Positions 8,428 through 17,791 of a stretch of 64,000 bases of DNA are shown here, piece after piece. The position numbers and the translations under genes were made by a program. Source of the DNA: Nocardia crassostreae. GTDB lineage: Bacteria; Actinomycetota; Actinomycetes; Mycobacteriales; Mycobacteriaceae. The stretch covers positions 248,001-312,000 of the forward strand of contig NZ_BDCH01000017.1 of NCBI RefSeq assembly GCF_001613405.1, written 5' to 3'. The notes under the pieces are model-generated. The model had not been told where the DNA came from. It saw only the letters and a program-made list of their open reading frames with translations, and ran no database searches. Position 1 is the stretch's first letter. The number at the start of each line of letters is the position of its first letter.

Positions 8428-10008
8428 ATGCGGAACGCATCGTTCGATGAACCTCTCGACTACCTCGTCATTGGCGCGGGCCCCGGCGGATTGCAGCTCG
8501 GACAGCTGCTGCACGCCGCGGGGCACACCTACGAGATTCTGGAATCCGCTGGCAGGCCGGGCAGTTTCTTCGAGACCTTTCCCCGGCACCGGCGGCTGAT
8601 CTCCATCAACAAGCCGCATACCGGCAGCGTCGATCCGGAGCTGAATCTCCGGATGGACTGGAACTCGCTGTTGTCGCCCGAGCCCGAGCTGCTGTTCACG
8701 CGGTACAGCGCACGGTATTTCCCGGACGCCGACGATCTCGTGCGGTACCTGGCCGACTTCGCGGACACGCTCGGGCTTTTCATCCGCTACCGGACGCGCG
8801 TCGCCCGAATCGGGAGGGCGGCAGACGGTTTCACCGTCACCGACCGGAATGACCGAACGCACCGAGCCAAGCGGTTGGTACTGGCGACCGGGCTGAGCCC
8901 GAACACACCGGCCATTCCCGGTATCGAGACCGCCGAGCACTACGCATCCGTCTCCGTCGATCCCGCCGACTTCACCGATCAGCGGGTGCTGATCATCGGA
9001 AAGGGGAACTCGGCGCTGGAGACGGCCGACAACCTGATCGAATCCGCCGCGGTGATCCATGTCGCGGGGCGCAGTTCCGTCCGCATGGCATGGAACAGCC
9101 ACTATGTCGGGCATCTGCGCGCGGTGAACAACAACTTCCTCGACACCTATCAGCTCAAATCGCAGAACGCGCTGCTCGATGGCGATGTGGTGTCGATCGA
9201 GCGGGACGGCGACGGATATCTGGTGCGCTTCAGCTTCTCCCGGGCCGATGAGGTGGTCAAACAGCTGCGCTACGACCGGGTGATCGTGTGCACCGGATTC
9301 CGGTTCGACACCGCCGTTTTCGCGCCGGACTGTCGGCCGCGCCTGGTGATCGACGACCGGTTTCCCGAGCTGACCCCGGCCTACGAGTCGGTGAACGTAC
9401 CGGGCATGTACTTCGCGGGAACGCTCATGCAACAGCGCGACTTCAAGAAGTCGACGGGCGGGTTCATCCATGGTTTCCGGTACGCCGTGCGCGCCCTGAG
9501 CCGCATCCTGGACCAGCGATATCACGGCCGGGAGTGGCCCTATCGGCTGATCGAGGCATCGGCAGGCGCGCTCGCCGCGGCGGTGATCGCCCGGGTCAAC
9601 CGCAGTTCGGCACTGTGGCAGCAATTCGGGGTCATCGGGGATCTGCTGCTGCTCGCACCGGACGGGCCCGCCCGGTACCTGGAGGAGGTGCCCGTCGACT
9701 ACGCCCGCGAAAACGACTACGGCTGTGACTATTTCACCATCACGCTGGAGTACGGTCCCGATCACGACAAGGTGGATCCGTTCGATATCTCGGTGCGGCG
9801 CACCGCCCAGAACGCGGCGGACCAAGCGGTCGACGCGTCGTATCTGCACCCGGTGATCCGGCACTGGAGCGGCGGACGGCTGCACGGCGTGCACCATATG
9901 GCGGAGAACCTGGAGAATCAGTGGGACGATCCCCGGGCCCACCGCGCACCGCTGGCCGAATTCTTCGGCAGCGCTGTGACCGCCCCGGCCGTCGGTGCGC
10001 GTCAGTGA
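8428..10008 (+). CDS. FAD-dependent oxidoreductase, FOXRED2-like
   Basis: About 526 residues. The N-terminal dinucleotide motif GAGPGGLQLGQLL binds FAD, followed by GSFFETFPRHRRLISINK and LNLRMDWNSLLS, which closely resemble the eukaryotic ER flavoprotein FOXRED2 and its bacterial homologues. A second dinucleotide-binding motif, IIGKGNSALETADNL, near residue 190 would bind NAD(P)H. The C-terminal DYGCDYFTITLEYG and HRAPLAEFF segments are also shared with FOXRED2. GTG codons upstream (8377, 8413) are possible, but ATG 8428 begins just before conserved sequence. It is the first gene of a tightly coupled operon: its TGA overlaps the next start by 4 bases (GTGA). The substrate is unknown. Confidence 0.82.
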   Translation: MRNASFDEPLDYLVIGAGPGGLQLGQLLHAAGHTYEILESAGRPGSFFETFPRHRRLISINKPHTGSVDPELNLRMDWNSLLSPEPELLFTRYSARYFPDADDLVRYLADFADTLGLFIRYRTRVARIGRAADGFTVTDRNDRTHRAKRLVLATGLSPNTPAIPGIETAEHYASVSVDPADFTDQRVLIIGKGNSALETADNLIESAAVIHVAGRSSVRMAWNSHYVGHLRAVNNNFLDTYQLKSQNALLDGDVVSIERDGDGYLVRFSFSRADEVVKQLRYDRVIVCTGFRFDTAVFAPDCRPRLVIDDRFPELTPAYESVNVPGMYFAGTLMQQRDFKKSTGGFIHGFRYAVRALSRILDQRYHGREWPYRLIEASAGALAAAVIARVNRSSALWQQFGVIGDLLLLAPDGPARYLEEVPVDYARENDYGCDYFTITLEYGPDHDKVDPFDISVRRTAQNAADQAVDASYLHPVIRHWSGGRLHGVHHMAENLENQWDDPRAHRAPLAEFFGSAVTAPAVGARQ

Positions 10009-11102
10009 GCGCCGCCATGCCCGACCTGCGGAATCTGCTGAACCTGAAGGATATCGAGGACGCGGCGCGGACCGTCCTCGACCCGGTGTACGCCGATTAC
10101 ATCGCGGGCGGCGCGCGTGACGAGATCACGGTACGGGCGAACACAGCCGCGTTCGAGAAGCTGCGGCTGCTGCCCCGGATGCTGCGCGGCGGCGGTAAGC
10201 GCGACCTGGAAACCACGCTGTTGCGCAGTCGGGCGAGCATGCCGATCCTGCTGGCGCCCAACGCATTCCACAAGCTTGTCCATCCGGACGGCGAACTCGC
10301 CACCGCGCGCGCGGCCGCGGCGGCGGACACCATTACGATCGTCGCCATGGCGGCCACGGTGGCCGTGGACGAGGTGGCCGCCGCGGCCCGCGCCGCCACC
10401 GGCGGGCGCGCGGCGCTGTGGTTCCAGCTCTACATTCAACCGGACCTCGAACTCACCGAGATCCTGGTGCGCCGCGCCACGGACGCGGGCTGCGAAGCGC
10501 TCGTGGTCACCGTGGACTCACCGATACTCGGTGTGAGCGAGCGCAATCGGCGCAATGGCTTCACCGATCTGCAGCCGGGTCTGGCGTGCGAGAACCTGCG
10601 CGATCTGCGCGACGGCGAACCCGGCCACGTCCGCCGGATCGTCATGTCGCCGGAAATCGCTTGGTCGCATATCGATTGGCTGCGCGGAATCACCACCCTG
10701 CCGATCCTGCTCAAGGGGCTGATGCATCCCGAGGATGTGCGCCTGGCGGTGCGGCACGGCGTCGACGGGCTGGTGCTGTCCAATCATGTTGGGCGGCAGC
10801 TCGATTCCGTGCCCTCGACGATCGAGCTGCTGCCCGAGGTGGCCGGTATCGTCGGCGGGCGGATTCCGATCGTGCTCGACGGCGGCGTGCGACGCGGCAC
10901 CGATGTGGTGAAGGCGCTGGCCCTCGGTGCGGCCGCGGTCGGCATCGGCCGCCCCGCGCTCTGGGCGCTGGACTGCGGGGGCGAGGCGGGGGTGCGGCAC
11001 ATGCTGGAACTGCTGCGCACGGAGCGCGATGACGCGCTCACCCTGTGCGGGGCCGTCGGCGTGCGCGATATGACCTCCGATCTGGTCCGCGGGGTGCCGT
11101 GA
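10005..11102 (+). CDS. FMN-dependent alpha-hydroxy acid dehydrogenase (LldD/glycolate oxidase family)
   Basis: About 365 residues with a TIM-barrel FMN-binding fold. Visible family motifs are DYIAGGA, the MPILLAPNAFH region, WFQLYI, VVTVDSPILG, ILLKGLMHPEDV with the catalytic-site Lys, and VLDGGVRRGTDVVKALALGA binding the FMN phosphate. The active-site histidine segment reads SNHVGRQLD where most members have SNHGGRQLD. Expected reaction: oxidation of a 2-hydroxy acid to a 2-keto acid. The GTG start at 10005 overlaps the upstream stop by 4 bases; ATG 10017 is an alternative. It ends in TGATG shared with the P450 gene, so translational coupling is likely. Confidence 0.87.
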   Translation: MSAAMPDLRNLLNLKDIEDAARTVLDPVYADYIAGGARDEITVRANTAAFEKLRLLPRMLRGGGKRDLETTLLRSRASMPILLAPNAFHKLVHPDGELATARAAAAADTITIVAMAATVAVDEVAAAARAATGGRAALWFQLYIQPDLELTEILVRRATDAGCEALVVTVDSPILGVSERNRRNGFTDLQPGLACENLRDLRDGEPGHVRRIVMSPEIAWSHIDWLRGITTLPILLKGLMHPEDVRLAVRHGVDGLVLSNHVGRQLDSVPSTIELLPEVAGIVGGRIPIVLDGGVRRGTDVVKALALGAAAVGIGRPALWALDCGGEAGVRHMLELLRTERDDALTLCGAVGVRDMTSDLVRGVP

Positions 11103-12466
11103 TGAGCGCCTGGTGGTTGCTGATCCCGGCGTTCGCGGCGGCGGTGAGCCTGCCGTACTGGCTGCCCCCGGCGGTGGTCGCGCTGCGTGTCCGAATCTTC
11201 ACCCTGGTCAATGGCGAGGCCGGGCTGCCGGCGCCCAGCGATCGGCTGCCCGCCGGGGTGTTCCGGCGGCTCTACGGACATCCGGCGGCGAACGGCCGCA
11301 GCCGGGGAGCCGCGCTGTCGGACCTGTTCTGGTACTGGCTGTCCCCCGGCGCCGAGGTGCACCAGGAACACCTGGAGCCCGGCCCGCGCTACGACGATGT
11401 CGCCCGGACGACCCGCAGGATTCTGGCCGGACTCGGCAAGGCGCAGTGGGCCGAACTGGTCGGCCGCTGCACCCGCCGGGTGCTCGATGACTACGAGGCC
11501 GGGCGCGGACGCCGGAGCCGCCGGGTGCGCCTGCGCGATCTGGTGATGCCGATCTGGGCGGAGGCGTATTACGAACTGGTCTTCCATCGGCCCTGCCCGC
11601 CCGGGGCCGGAGCCTTGATCACAGCGCACGCCGAGGATGTGGTGTCCGCGCTGAAATGCGCTCGGCTGCGGCACATGAACCGGCGTGACCGGCTCACCCG
11701 CTACCTGCGCGAACAGCTCGCCACCGACCCGCCGCAGCCCTTGCCCGCCACCCTCTCGGCCGATGAGCGGGTGTACTACCTGCAGGGCACTTTCTTCAAT
11801 ACCGCCGTGGTGCAGATGTCCGAGGCGATGGCGCATCTGCTGCTGGCCATCGCGACGCACCCCGAGGTGCAGCAGCGGCTGGCCGCCGATCCGTCCGATG
11901 ACGCCTACCTGGACCGGGTAATCTACGAAACACTGTGGCATTAACCGCTTTTCGGAGTAGCCCATCGCATCACCACGAGCGAGATCGCCGGTGACGCGGA
12001 GCACGCGGTGATCCCGGCCGGTTCGGTGCTCCTGTTCGACTACCTCCGCTATCAGCGGACCGACGGGCACCGGGGGTTCGACCCCGATCGTTGGGCAACG
12101 CCGGAATCCACACCGCCGCATTACATTCCATTCGGCGTGAGCACCAATCGCCCGTGCCCGGCGCGGGGCTTCGCCACCCTCACCATGCGGATCTGCGCCC
12201 AGGAGGTGCTGGCCCGCTATCGTCTCGATTCCACCGCCGAGCACACCCGCTCGCTGCCCAACCGCGGACCGTGCCTGCTGACACCCCGTTCGGCCCGATC
12301 GCGCCCGCCGGGCCTCTCGCTGACGCTCATGCGATGGCGTGATCGCTGGGAAGCGTTGCCGCGCAGCGTGGTTCAGCTCGTACTCGGCAGCTGGATGGTC
12401 TTCGACGCCCGGCGCCTGCGGCTGTGCACCGGTTACTTCGCCGAGCGTGAGGCGGGCGTGCGGTGA
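11102..12466 (+). pseudogene. Membrane-anchored cytochrome P450 interrupted by an in-frame TAA
   Basis: A P450 of about 454 codons whose frame is open except for one TAA at 11942-11944. Before it: an N-terminal membrane anchor (WWLLIPAFAAAV), then helices through YLDRVIYETLWH in the K-helix region. After it the same frame continues with PLFGVAHRIT, a FDPDRW meander and the heme loop FGVSTNRPCPARGFA with the axial Cys. Relatives have an aromatic residue before PLFG, so TAC or TAT to TAA is the simplest lesion. ATG 11102 shares its A with the upstream TGA and the end overlaps the antiporter start (GTGA). If the stop is real, the heme domain is lost; it could be a sequence error. Confidence 0.8.
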
Positions 12467-13764
12467 GCGCGAGCGAACTGGCGCCGGTCTTCTTCGCGGC
12501 CGCCGTGGTGATTCTGGTGACCTGCCGCCTCGTCGCGTTCGCCGTGACTCGGTTCGGCCAGCCCGCGGTGGTCGGCGAGATGATCGCCGGGGTGCTGCTC
12601 GGGCCATCGGTATTCGGATTGCTCGCACCCGGCCTGTCGGATCATCTGTTTCCCGCGGAGCTGCGGCCGCTGCTCTATGTCGTCGGGCAGATCGGGTTGG
12701 CCACCTTGATGTTTCACGCCGGGTTCGAGTTCCGCAGGCATGCGGGGCGCGGGCTCACCGGTAGCGCGCTGGTGATCTCGGCGGCGGGCGTACTGTTCCC
12801 GGCGCTGCTGGGGCTGGGCCTGACGATCGCCGCGCACGGCCGGGTGGACATCTATGTCGAGGGTGTCCCGCTGGGCGTGACCGCGGCCTTCGTCGCCGTC
12901 GCCCTCGCGATCACCGCATTCCCCATGCTGGCCCGGATCATTACCGAGCGCGGGCTGTCGGGCACCCGGCACGGCTCGCTCGCGCTGGCCGCCGGAGCCT
13001 CCGACGATGTGGCCGCCTGGATCATGCTCGCCGGGGTGCTGAGCGTGGCCGCGGGCCATGCCCGGCCCATTGTCGTCGCGGTCGGTGGTGCGCTGGTCTT
13101 CGTGGCCGTGCTACTGCTGGCGATCCGGCGCCTGCTCGCCTGGAGTCTGGCGCGCCCCGGGTGGAGCCACGAGTCACGCCTGCTGCTGGCCATCGCGGTA
13201 CTGTTCGCGGCCGCCTGGTTCACCGATGTGATCGAGCTGTACGCGGTATTCGGGGCATTCTGTGTGGGATTGGCCATGCCGCAGAGCGAGACCGCCGAAC
13301 AGGTGGTGGACAGCACACATTCGGTGACCCGGGTGATCTTTCTGCCCATGTTCTTCACCTATTCGGGTCTGCATACCCGGTTCGATCTCTTCGCCGAGCC
13401 GTCCGTGCTGGTGTTCGGCGTCGCCGCGGTGGTCGTCGCCGTGGTCGGCAAGTTCGGTGGATGCTGATGTACCGCCCGATTGTGCGGCGAGGACCGCGCC
13501 GTGGCGCTGCGGGTCGGGGCCCTGATGAATGCCCGGGGACTGATGCAGCTCATCGCGCTCAATATCGGCCTGCAAGCCGGAATCGTCTCCGGCTCGCTGT
13601 TCGCCGCGCTCGTACTGGTAGCGCTGGTCACCACCACGATGACCGTGCCGCTGTTGAGCTGGTTCGATCGCCGGGATGCCCGCTCCGGCACCGGGATCGG
13701 CCAACCCGCCCGGGCGGAGACGGGTGATATCCCGCGATCAGCTGTCAGCAGGCCCGAGGGGTAA
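12463..13764 (+). pseudogene. Cation:proton antiporter (CPA2 family) interrupted by an in-frame TGA
   Basis: About 433 codons with some twelve hydrophobic segments. Family signatures include QPAVVGEMIAGVLLGPSVFG at the start, ITAFPMLARII and the ASDDVAAW aspartate pair expected in the ion site. The frame is broken once, by TGA at 13465-13467, after VGKFGGC; it resumes at once and continues through GALMNARGLMQLI to a natural stop at 13764. Relatives read C-W at this point, so TGG to TGA is likely. The GTG start overlaps the P450 stop by 4 bases. The C-terminus overlaps the convergent histidine kinase gene by 27 bases. As last gene of the redox operon it may export or balance ions for the pathway; that is inference. 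Confidence 0.8.
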
Positions 13765-15138
13765 TGCGATGCGCACGCGCAGACCGCCGGACGCGTTGGG
13801 GTGCAAGGTGACCGCGCCATTGTCATCGGTGACGAGTTGTTTGACGATGGACAGGCCCAGGCCGGATCCGGTGGGGCCGGTGACGCCCTGGCCGCGCCAG
13901 AAGCGGTCGAAGGCGCGGGCGCGGTCGGGGGCGGACATGCCCGGACCTTCGTCGGAGATCTCGAGGACGGCCGTGCCCGCCCGCGCGTGGGCGCCGACCG
14001 TCACCGTGCCGCCGTCCGGGGAGACCTCGAGGGAGTTGGACAGGATGTTGTCGAGGACCTGCTCCAGGTTGCCGGGGCTGGCCAGTGCGAAAAGGTGCTC
14101 GTCGCAGTCGGTTCGGCGCAGACGGACGCCGCGGTCGTCGGCCACGGTGTGCCAGACGTCCAGCCGCGCGGTCACGATGGCGGCAAGGTGGATCGGCTCG
14201 GGGGTGCCGACCGCGGCCTCTGCCTTGGCCAGGGTCAGCAGGCCGGTGACGAGCTGGTTCATCCGGACCACCTCGGCCGTGGCCTGATCCACGTCCTCGC
14301 GCACGCCCGGGTCGTGTACGCCGTCGGCGATATTGTCCAGTGACAGGCGCAGGGCCGTGAGCGGGGTGCGCAGTTGGTGCGAGGCGTCGGCGACGAAGGT
14401 GCGCTGTGCCCGCACCAGGGTATCGATGGTCTCCGCGGCGTTATTGAGAGTTCTTGCGAGCGTGAGTGTTTCGATCGGGCCCGATTCGTCCGTGCGGGCG
14501 GCCAGATCGCCGTCGCGCAGGCGGGCCGCCATCTGTTCCAGCCGCCGCAGCGGGCGGGTCAAGCCGCGGGCGAGGACGGTGCCGAGCAGCGCGGCCACGA
14601 GCAGCACCCCCACCGCCATCACGCCGCGGAATCCCAGGATCTGCAACTGCCGCTGCCGCAGCGGCGCGGCCGGAAAACTGATCCGCACCGCACCCGCCAC
14701 CTGCCCCTTCACGGTATGCACGGGTATCGCGAGCACCAGGCCGTCGGCGGCCAGGGCCTGGGCGTAGGTCCACCGCACCGATTGGCGGCCGGACAAGGCT
14801 TCCCCGAACGCGAGGTCACCGGCGTCCACGGGCATCGGCAGCGGAGCGGGAGGCAGGCCGTCGGCCAGTAGCGCATCCATCCGGCCGGGAGTCTCCAGTC
14901 GATAGGTCTCCGCCAGCCGGGCCAGGGCCTGGCGGGACGGCTCGTCCTCGGCGGCCAGCAGAAGCGCCGCCATATCCGCCTGGCGGCGCACCGCCGCCTC
15001 CAGATCCGCGCGCATCCGATCGGTGAGTACATAGGCCACCGGCACCGTGAACGCGGCGATCGCGAGGGCGACCAGCAGCACGTAGCTGACCACCAGGCGC
15101 CGGTTCAGCGATGCCGGTCGCCCGGCCCGGGGGCTCAC
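13738..15138 (-). CDS. Sensor histidine kinase (OmpR-class partner)
   Basis: A 466-residue membrane kinase. Residues 12-34 and roughly 165-187 are transmembrane segments enclosing a periplasmic sensor region of about 130 residues. A HAMP linker follows, then the H-box FVADASHQLRTPLTAL with phosphoacceptor His, an N-box, and ATP-lid motifs DEGPGMSAPD and GSGLGLSIVKQL. The GTG start overlaps the response-regulator stop (GTGA), so kinase and regulator form one operon. The signal is unknown. Confidence 0.92.
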   Translation of the reverse strand: MSPRAGRPASLNRRLVVSYVLLVALAIAAFTVPVAYVLTDRMRADLEAAVRRQADMAALLLAAEDEPSRQALARLAETYRLETPGRMDALLADGLPPAPLPMPVDAGDLAFGEALSGRQSVRWTYAQALAADGLVLAIPVHTVKGQVAGAVRISFPAAPLRQRQLQILGFRGVMAVGVLLVAALLGTVLARGLTRPLRRLEQMAARLRDGDLAARTDESGPIETLTLARTLNNAAETIDTLVRAQRTFVADASHQLRTPLTALRLSLDNIADGVHDPGVREDVDQATAEVVRMNQLVTGLLTLAKAEAAVGTPEPIHLAAIVTARLDVWHTVADDRGVRLRRTDCDEHLFALASPGNLEQVLDNILSNSLEVSPDGGTVTVGAHARAGTAVLEISDEGPGMSAPDRARAFDRFWRGQGVTGPTGSGLGLSIVKQLVTDDNGAVTLHPNASGGLRVRIALPLGPADS

Positions 15139-15803
15139 TCGACGACCATCCGAAACCCCACGCCCCGAACGGTTTCCAGCACCAGGGCGGCGCCGAGCTT
15201 GCGGCGCAGCGCGCCGATGTGGACATCGAGGGTCTTGGTGGTCCCGAACCAGTTCTGGTCCCAGACGGCCTCCATGATCTGTTCCCGGGTCAGGGCGGCC
15301 TCCGGCGCTTCGGCCAGGAAGGCGAGCAGGTCGTATTCCTTTGGCGCCAGCGCCACTTCGTCGCCGTCCAGCAGGAACCGCCGGGCCCGGCGGTCGAGCA
15401 CCAGGCGGCCGCCGGACAGGATCTCCGGCTGTGGATCACCGGCGGGATCGGCCGCCCGCGCGCGCCGCAGCACCGCGCGCATCCTGGCGATCACCTCACG
15501 CACCCCGAACGGCTTCGAAACATAGTCGTCGGCACCGAGTTCCAGCCCGACCACCCGGTCGAACTCGTCGGCGCGGGCACTGATCACAATGATCGGCACC
15601 TCGCCCCGCGCCCGCAGTTCCGCGCAGACATCGAGCCCGTCCATATCCGGCAGTCCCAGATCGAGCAGCACGATATCGACCGGCGCGGCCGCCAGCGCCG
15701 CGGCGCCGGTGCGCACCCAGGTCACCTCGAAGCCGTACCGGGCGAGCCCACGTCGCAATGAGTCGGCAATCGGTTGATCGTCTTCAACGAGCAGTACACG
15801 CAC
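15135..15803 (-). CDS. OmpR/PhoP-type response regulator
   Basis: About 222 residues. The receiver domain begins VRVLLVEDDQP with the acidic pair, has the phosphoacceptor Asp in LLDLGLPD, the conserved Ser/Thr in VISARAD and Lys in YVSKPF. A winged-helix DNA-binding domain follows with LAPKEYDLLAFLAEAP and VDVHIGALRRKLG-like sequence. GTG 15803 is chosen because the receiver fold starts immediately there; the frame is open upstream but unrelated. It is followed by and coupled to the histidine kinase. It may autoregulate from the gap before the divergent lipoprotein gene. Confidence 0.93.
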   Translation of the reverse strand: MRVLLVEDDQPIADSLRRGLARYGFEVTWVRTGAAALAAAPVDIVLLDLGLPDMDGLDVCAELRARGEVPIIVISARADEFDRVVGLELGADDYVSKPFGVREVIARMRAVLRRARAADPAGDPQPEILSGGRLVLDRRARRFLLDGDEVALAPKEYDLLAFLAEAPEAALTREQIMEAVWDQNWFGTTKTLDVHIGALRRKLGAALVLETVRGVGFRMVVE

Positions 15804-15937
15804 CCCCCCGATAATGCCAAACAGCCAAGGGAGGTAATGGTTACCGGTGCTCGCAAGGGCTTCCCCGCACACTTCTTGGACATACCTTGACCGTCTGCTG
15901 TCGGCTTGCTGGAGATCGCGCTCCTACCGTCGAACCC

Positions 15938-16510
15938 ATGCGCACCAGATACGCCATCGCTGTCACCGCGACCACCGCGGTACTGACCGGCTGCTCCATG
16001 ATTTCCGAACCCGAGACCATCACGACCACCGGCACGAGCCCCGCCGCGCCCGCGGATATCCGCGGTATGCCGGTGTATCAGTCCGGCGAAAACAGCCCGA
16101 AATTCATTCTGCCGTCCGATAATTCGGCCGTGGTCGTCACCGCCGCGCGCACCGGAGGGCATCCGGGTTTCACCCGCGTCGTCTTCGATCTGGCGGGTCC
16201 CGGGCGTCCCGGCTGGGATGTGGCCTGGGTGGATCGGGCCCTGCAGGACGGCAGCGGCGACGCACTGCGCATTCACGGGCAATCCATCCTGGAAGTGCGA
16301 ATCCTGGGCGCCGGAATTCCGGACGGCAGCATTCCCGTCTTCACCGGCGGCCCTTCCGATCCCACCGTGCCCGCGATTGCCGATATTGTTCCCGCGGGAG
16401 TCTTCGAGGGCGTCCATCAGGAGTTCATCGGGGTCAACGGCCCCCGGGTCGGGTTCACCGTCACCGCCCTGTCCAACCCGACCCGCCTGGTCATCGATAT
16501 TTCCGCATAG
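15938..16510 (+). CDS. Secreted lipoprotein with AMIN-like domain
   Basis: About 190 residues. A signal peptide ends in the lipobox LTGC (Cys near residue 19), predicting lipidation and attachment to the outer face of the membrane. After a Thr/Pro-rich spacer comes a domain with HPGFTRVVFDLAG and PTRLVIDISA, the strand pattern of the AMIN-like beta-sandwich found in actinobacterial lipoproteins. The biochemical role is unknown; an envelope or peptidoglycan-binding function is possible. It is divergent from the response-regulator gene. Confidence 0.75.
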   Translation: MRTRYAIAVTATTAVLTGCSMISEPETITTTGTSPAAPADIRGMPVYQSGENSPKFILPSDNSAVVVTAARTGGHPGFTRVVFDLAGPGRPGWDVAWVDRALQDGSGDALRIHGQSILEVRILGAGIPDGSIPVFTGGPSDPTVPAIADIVPAGVFEGVHQEFIGVNGPRVGFTVTALSNPTRLVIDISA

Positions 16511-16515
16511 GCCGG

Positions 16516-16977
16516 TCAGGACGGCAGAGACGCTATGGCGGCGGTAATGCCCTTGCGGTCGTAGGCGCCGGTGGGCATGGTGGCGGCGTGCCCGTGCCGG
16601 ATCCTGCCCTGGGCGTCGACGAGGATGCTGCCCGACTGTTGCATGGCGCCGAACAGTTTCCGGGTGAGGCCGACCATTTCGTGTGGGGTGTCGTCGCGGG
16701 CGGTCAGAACCGGGAAGGGAATGCGGTGCTTGGCCTTCCACGGTGTCGCCGCCGCGCGGTCCTCGGGAACCGCGATGAGGACGCGGACATCGGCGGCGGC
16801 GAATTCGTCGGCGCGGGCGACGAGATCGCGGATGTGGCGGTTGCAGACCGCGCAGGTGATCGATCTGGTGAAGTACACCAGGACCGGGTGCGCGCCGCGG
16901 AAGTCGGCCAGGCGCACCCGCTTGCCGGTCGTGTCCTCGAGCACCATATCGGGTGCGAGCGAACCGGTTTCGAGCAT
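16516..16977 (-). CDS. Peroxiredoxin-like AhpC/TSA family protein
   Basis: A 153-residue thioredoxin-fold protein. VYFTRSITCAVCNRHIRDL carries a CxxC where peroxiredoxin-like (PRXL2/AhpC-TSA) proteins have their redox cysteines. Upstream LADFRGAHPVLVYF and downstream GSILVDAQGRIRHGH are standard fold strands. It would reduce peroxides or act as a thiol redox protein in the cytosol; no signal peptide is present. It lies 53 bases downstream of an ECF sigma factor gene in the same direction, so a stress-inducible pair is plausible. Confidence 0.78.
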   Translation of the reverse strand: MLETGSLAPDMVLEDTTGKRVRLADFRGAHPVLVYFTRSITCAVCNRHIRDLVARADEFAAADVRVLIAVPEDRAAATPWKAKHRIPFPVLTARDDTPHEMVGLTRKLFGAMQQSGSILVDAQGRIRHGHAATMPTGAYDRKGITAAIASLPS

Positions 16978-17030
16978 GACGAATCATCCCTTTCGAAGGA
17001 AACGGTTGGGGTGGCGGAGACCCGGCCGGA

Positions 17031-17594
17031 TCAGTCCGCCGGACCGGCGGGACCGTCGACGGACCCGGGTCCGTGACGCAGGTTGGCGCGGAGCGTGGTG
17101 CGGGCCCGGTGCAGGTTCGATTTCATGGCGGCGGTGCTCATTCCGGGCGAGCCCGCCACGCTGCGGCCCGGGTGGCCGAGAACGTCCCGCATGATGAGGA
17201 CTCTGCGCTGCACCTCAGGCAGCGACTGGATCGCCAGGGCGACCGCCTCGCCGTCCAGGTGCCGCAGTGCCTCGTCCTCGGCCGAACTCACCCACTCGGG
17301 TTCGAGATCCACATAGCGCGCCACGAATCCGCGGCTACGCCGCAGACATTCATTGCGCACGATCCGGAACATCCAGGACGCCAATGCTGCCGACGCGCGC
17401 AGGGTGCCGATCTTGCGATACAGCACGATCAGCGCCTCCTGCGCGGCATCCTCCGCATCCTGCGACGACGCGCACAACTGCTCGGCGAACCGCCGCACAT
17501 GCGGATGAGCGCAGGACACCACCGCGGAGATGGCCTCCAGGTCCCCCTGCTGAGCAGCCTCGATCAACTGCTCACTCGCCCAGCTCTGCGCCAT
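17031..17594 (-). CDS. ECF-type RNA polymerase sigma factor
   Basis: About 187 residues from ATG 17594. Region 2 includes EDAAQEALIVLYRKIGTLR and ASWMFRIVRNECLR; region 4 includes LPEVQRRVLIMRDVLG and MSTAAMKSNLHRARTTLR, the helix-turn-helix that reads the -35 element. The GRSVAGSPGMS stretch in region 4 is less canonical than usual. The frame is open to 17822, but the upstream part has no sigma homology; another ATG lies 12 codons upstream. No anti-sigma gene is adjacent; the next gene is a peroxiredoxin, suggesting oxidative stress control. Confidence 0.85.
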   Translation of the reverse strand: MAQSWASEQLIEAAQQGDLEAISAVVSCAHPHVRRFAEQLCASSQDAEDAAQEALIVLYRKIGTLRASAALASWMFRIVRNECLRRSRGFVARYVDLEPEWVSSAEDEALRHLDGEAVALAIQSLPEVQRRVLIMRDVLGHPGRSVAGSPGMSTAAMKSNLHRARTTLRANLRHGPGSVDGPAGPAD

Positions 17595-17791
17595 CGCCCT
17601 GCCCCCGCTCCCGTCATTCCGCCTCATACCTACTGTCACCCCTATAAGAGGGGCCGGTACGCGAAAAGGATTCACCATTCCCCACGCCGGGCGCGGTGAC
17701 GAGCGAGTGTGACACAGATCGCCCTCCGGGGCCGTGGTTCGGAGCCGGGGCACGGGTCTAGCCTGGGTTGGGTCGGAGCGCGAAATACCTT

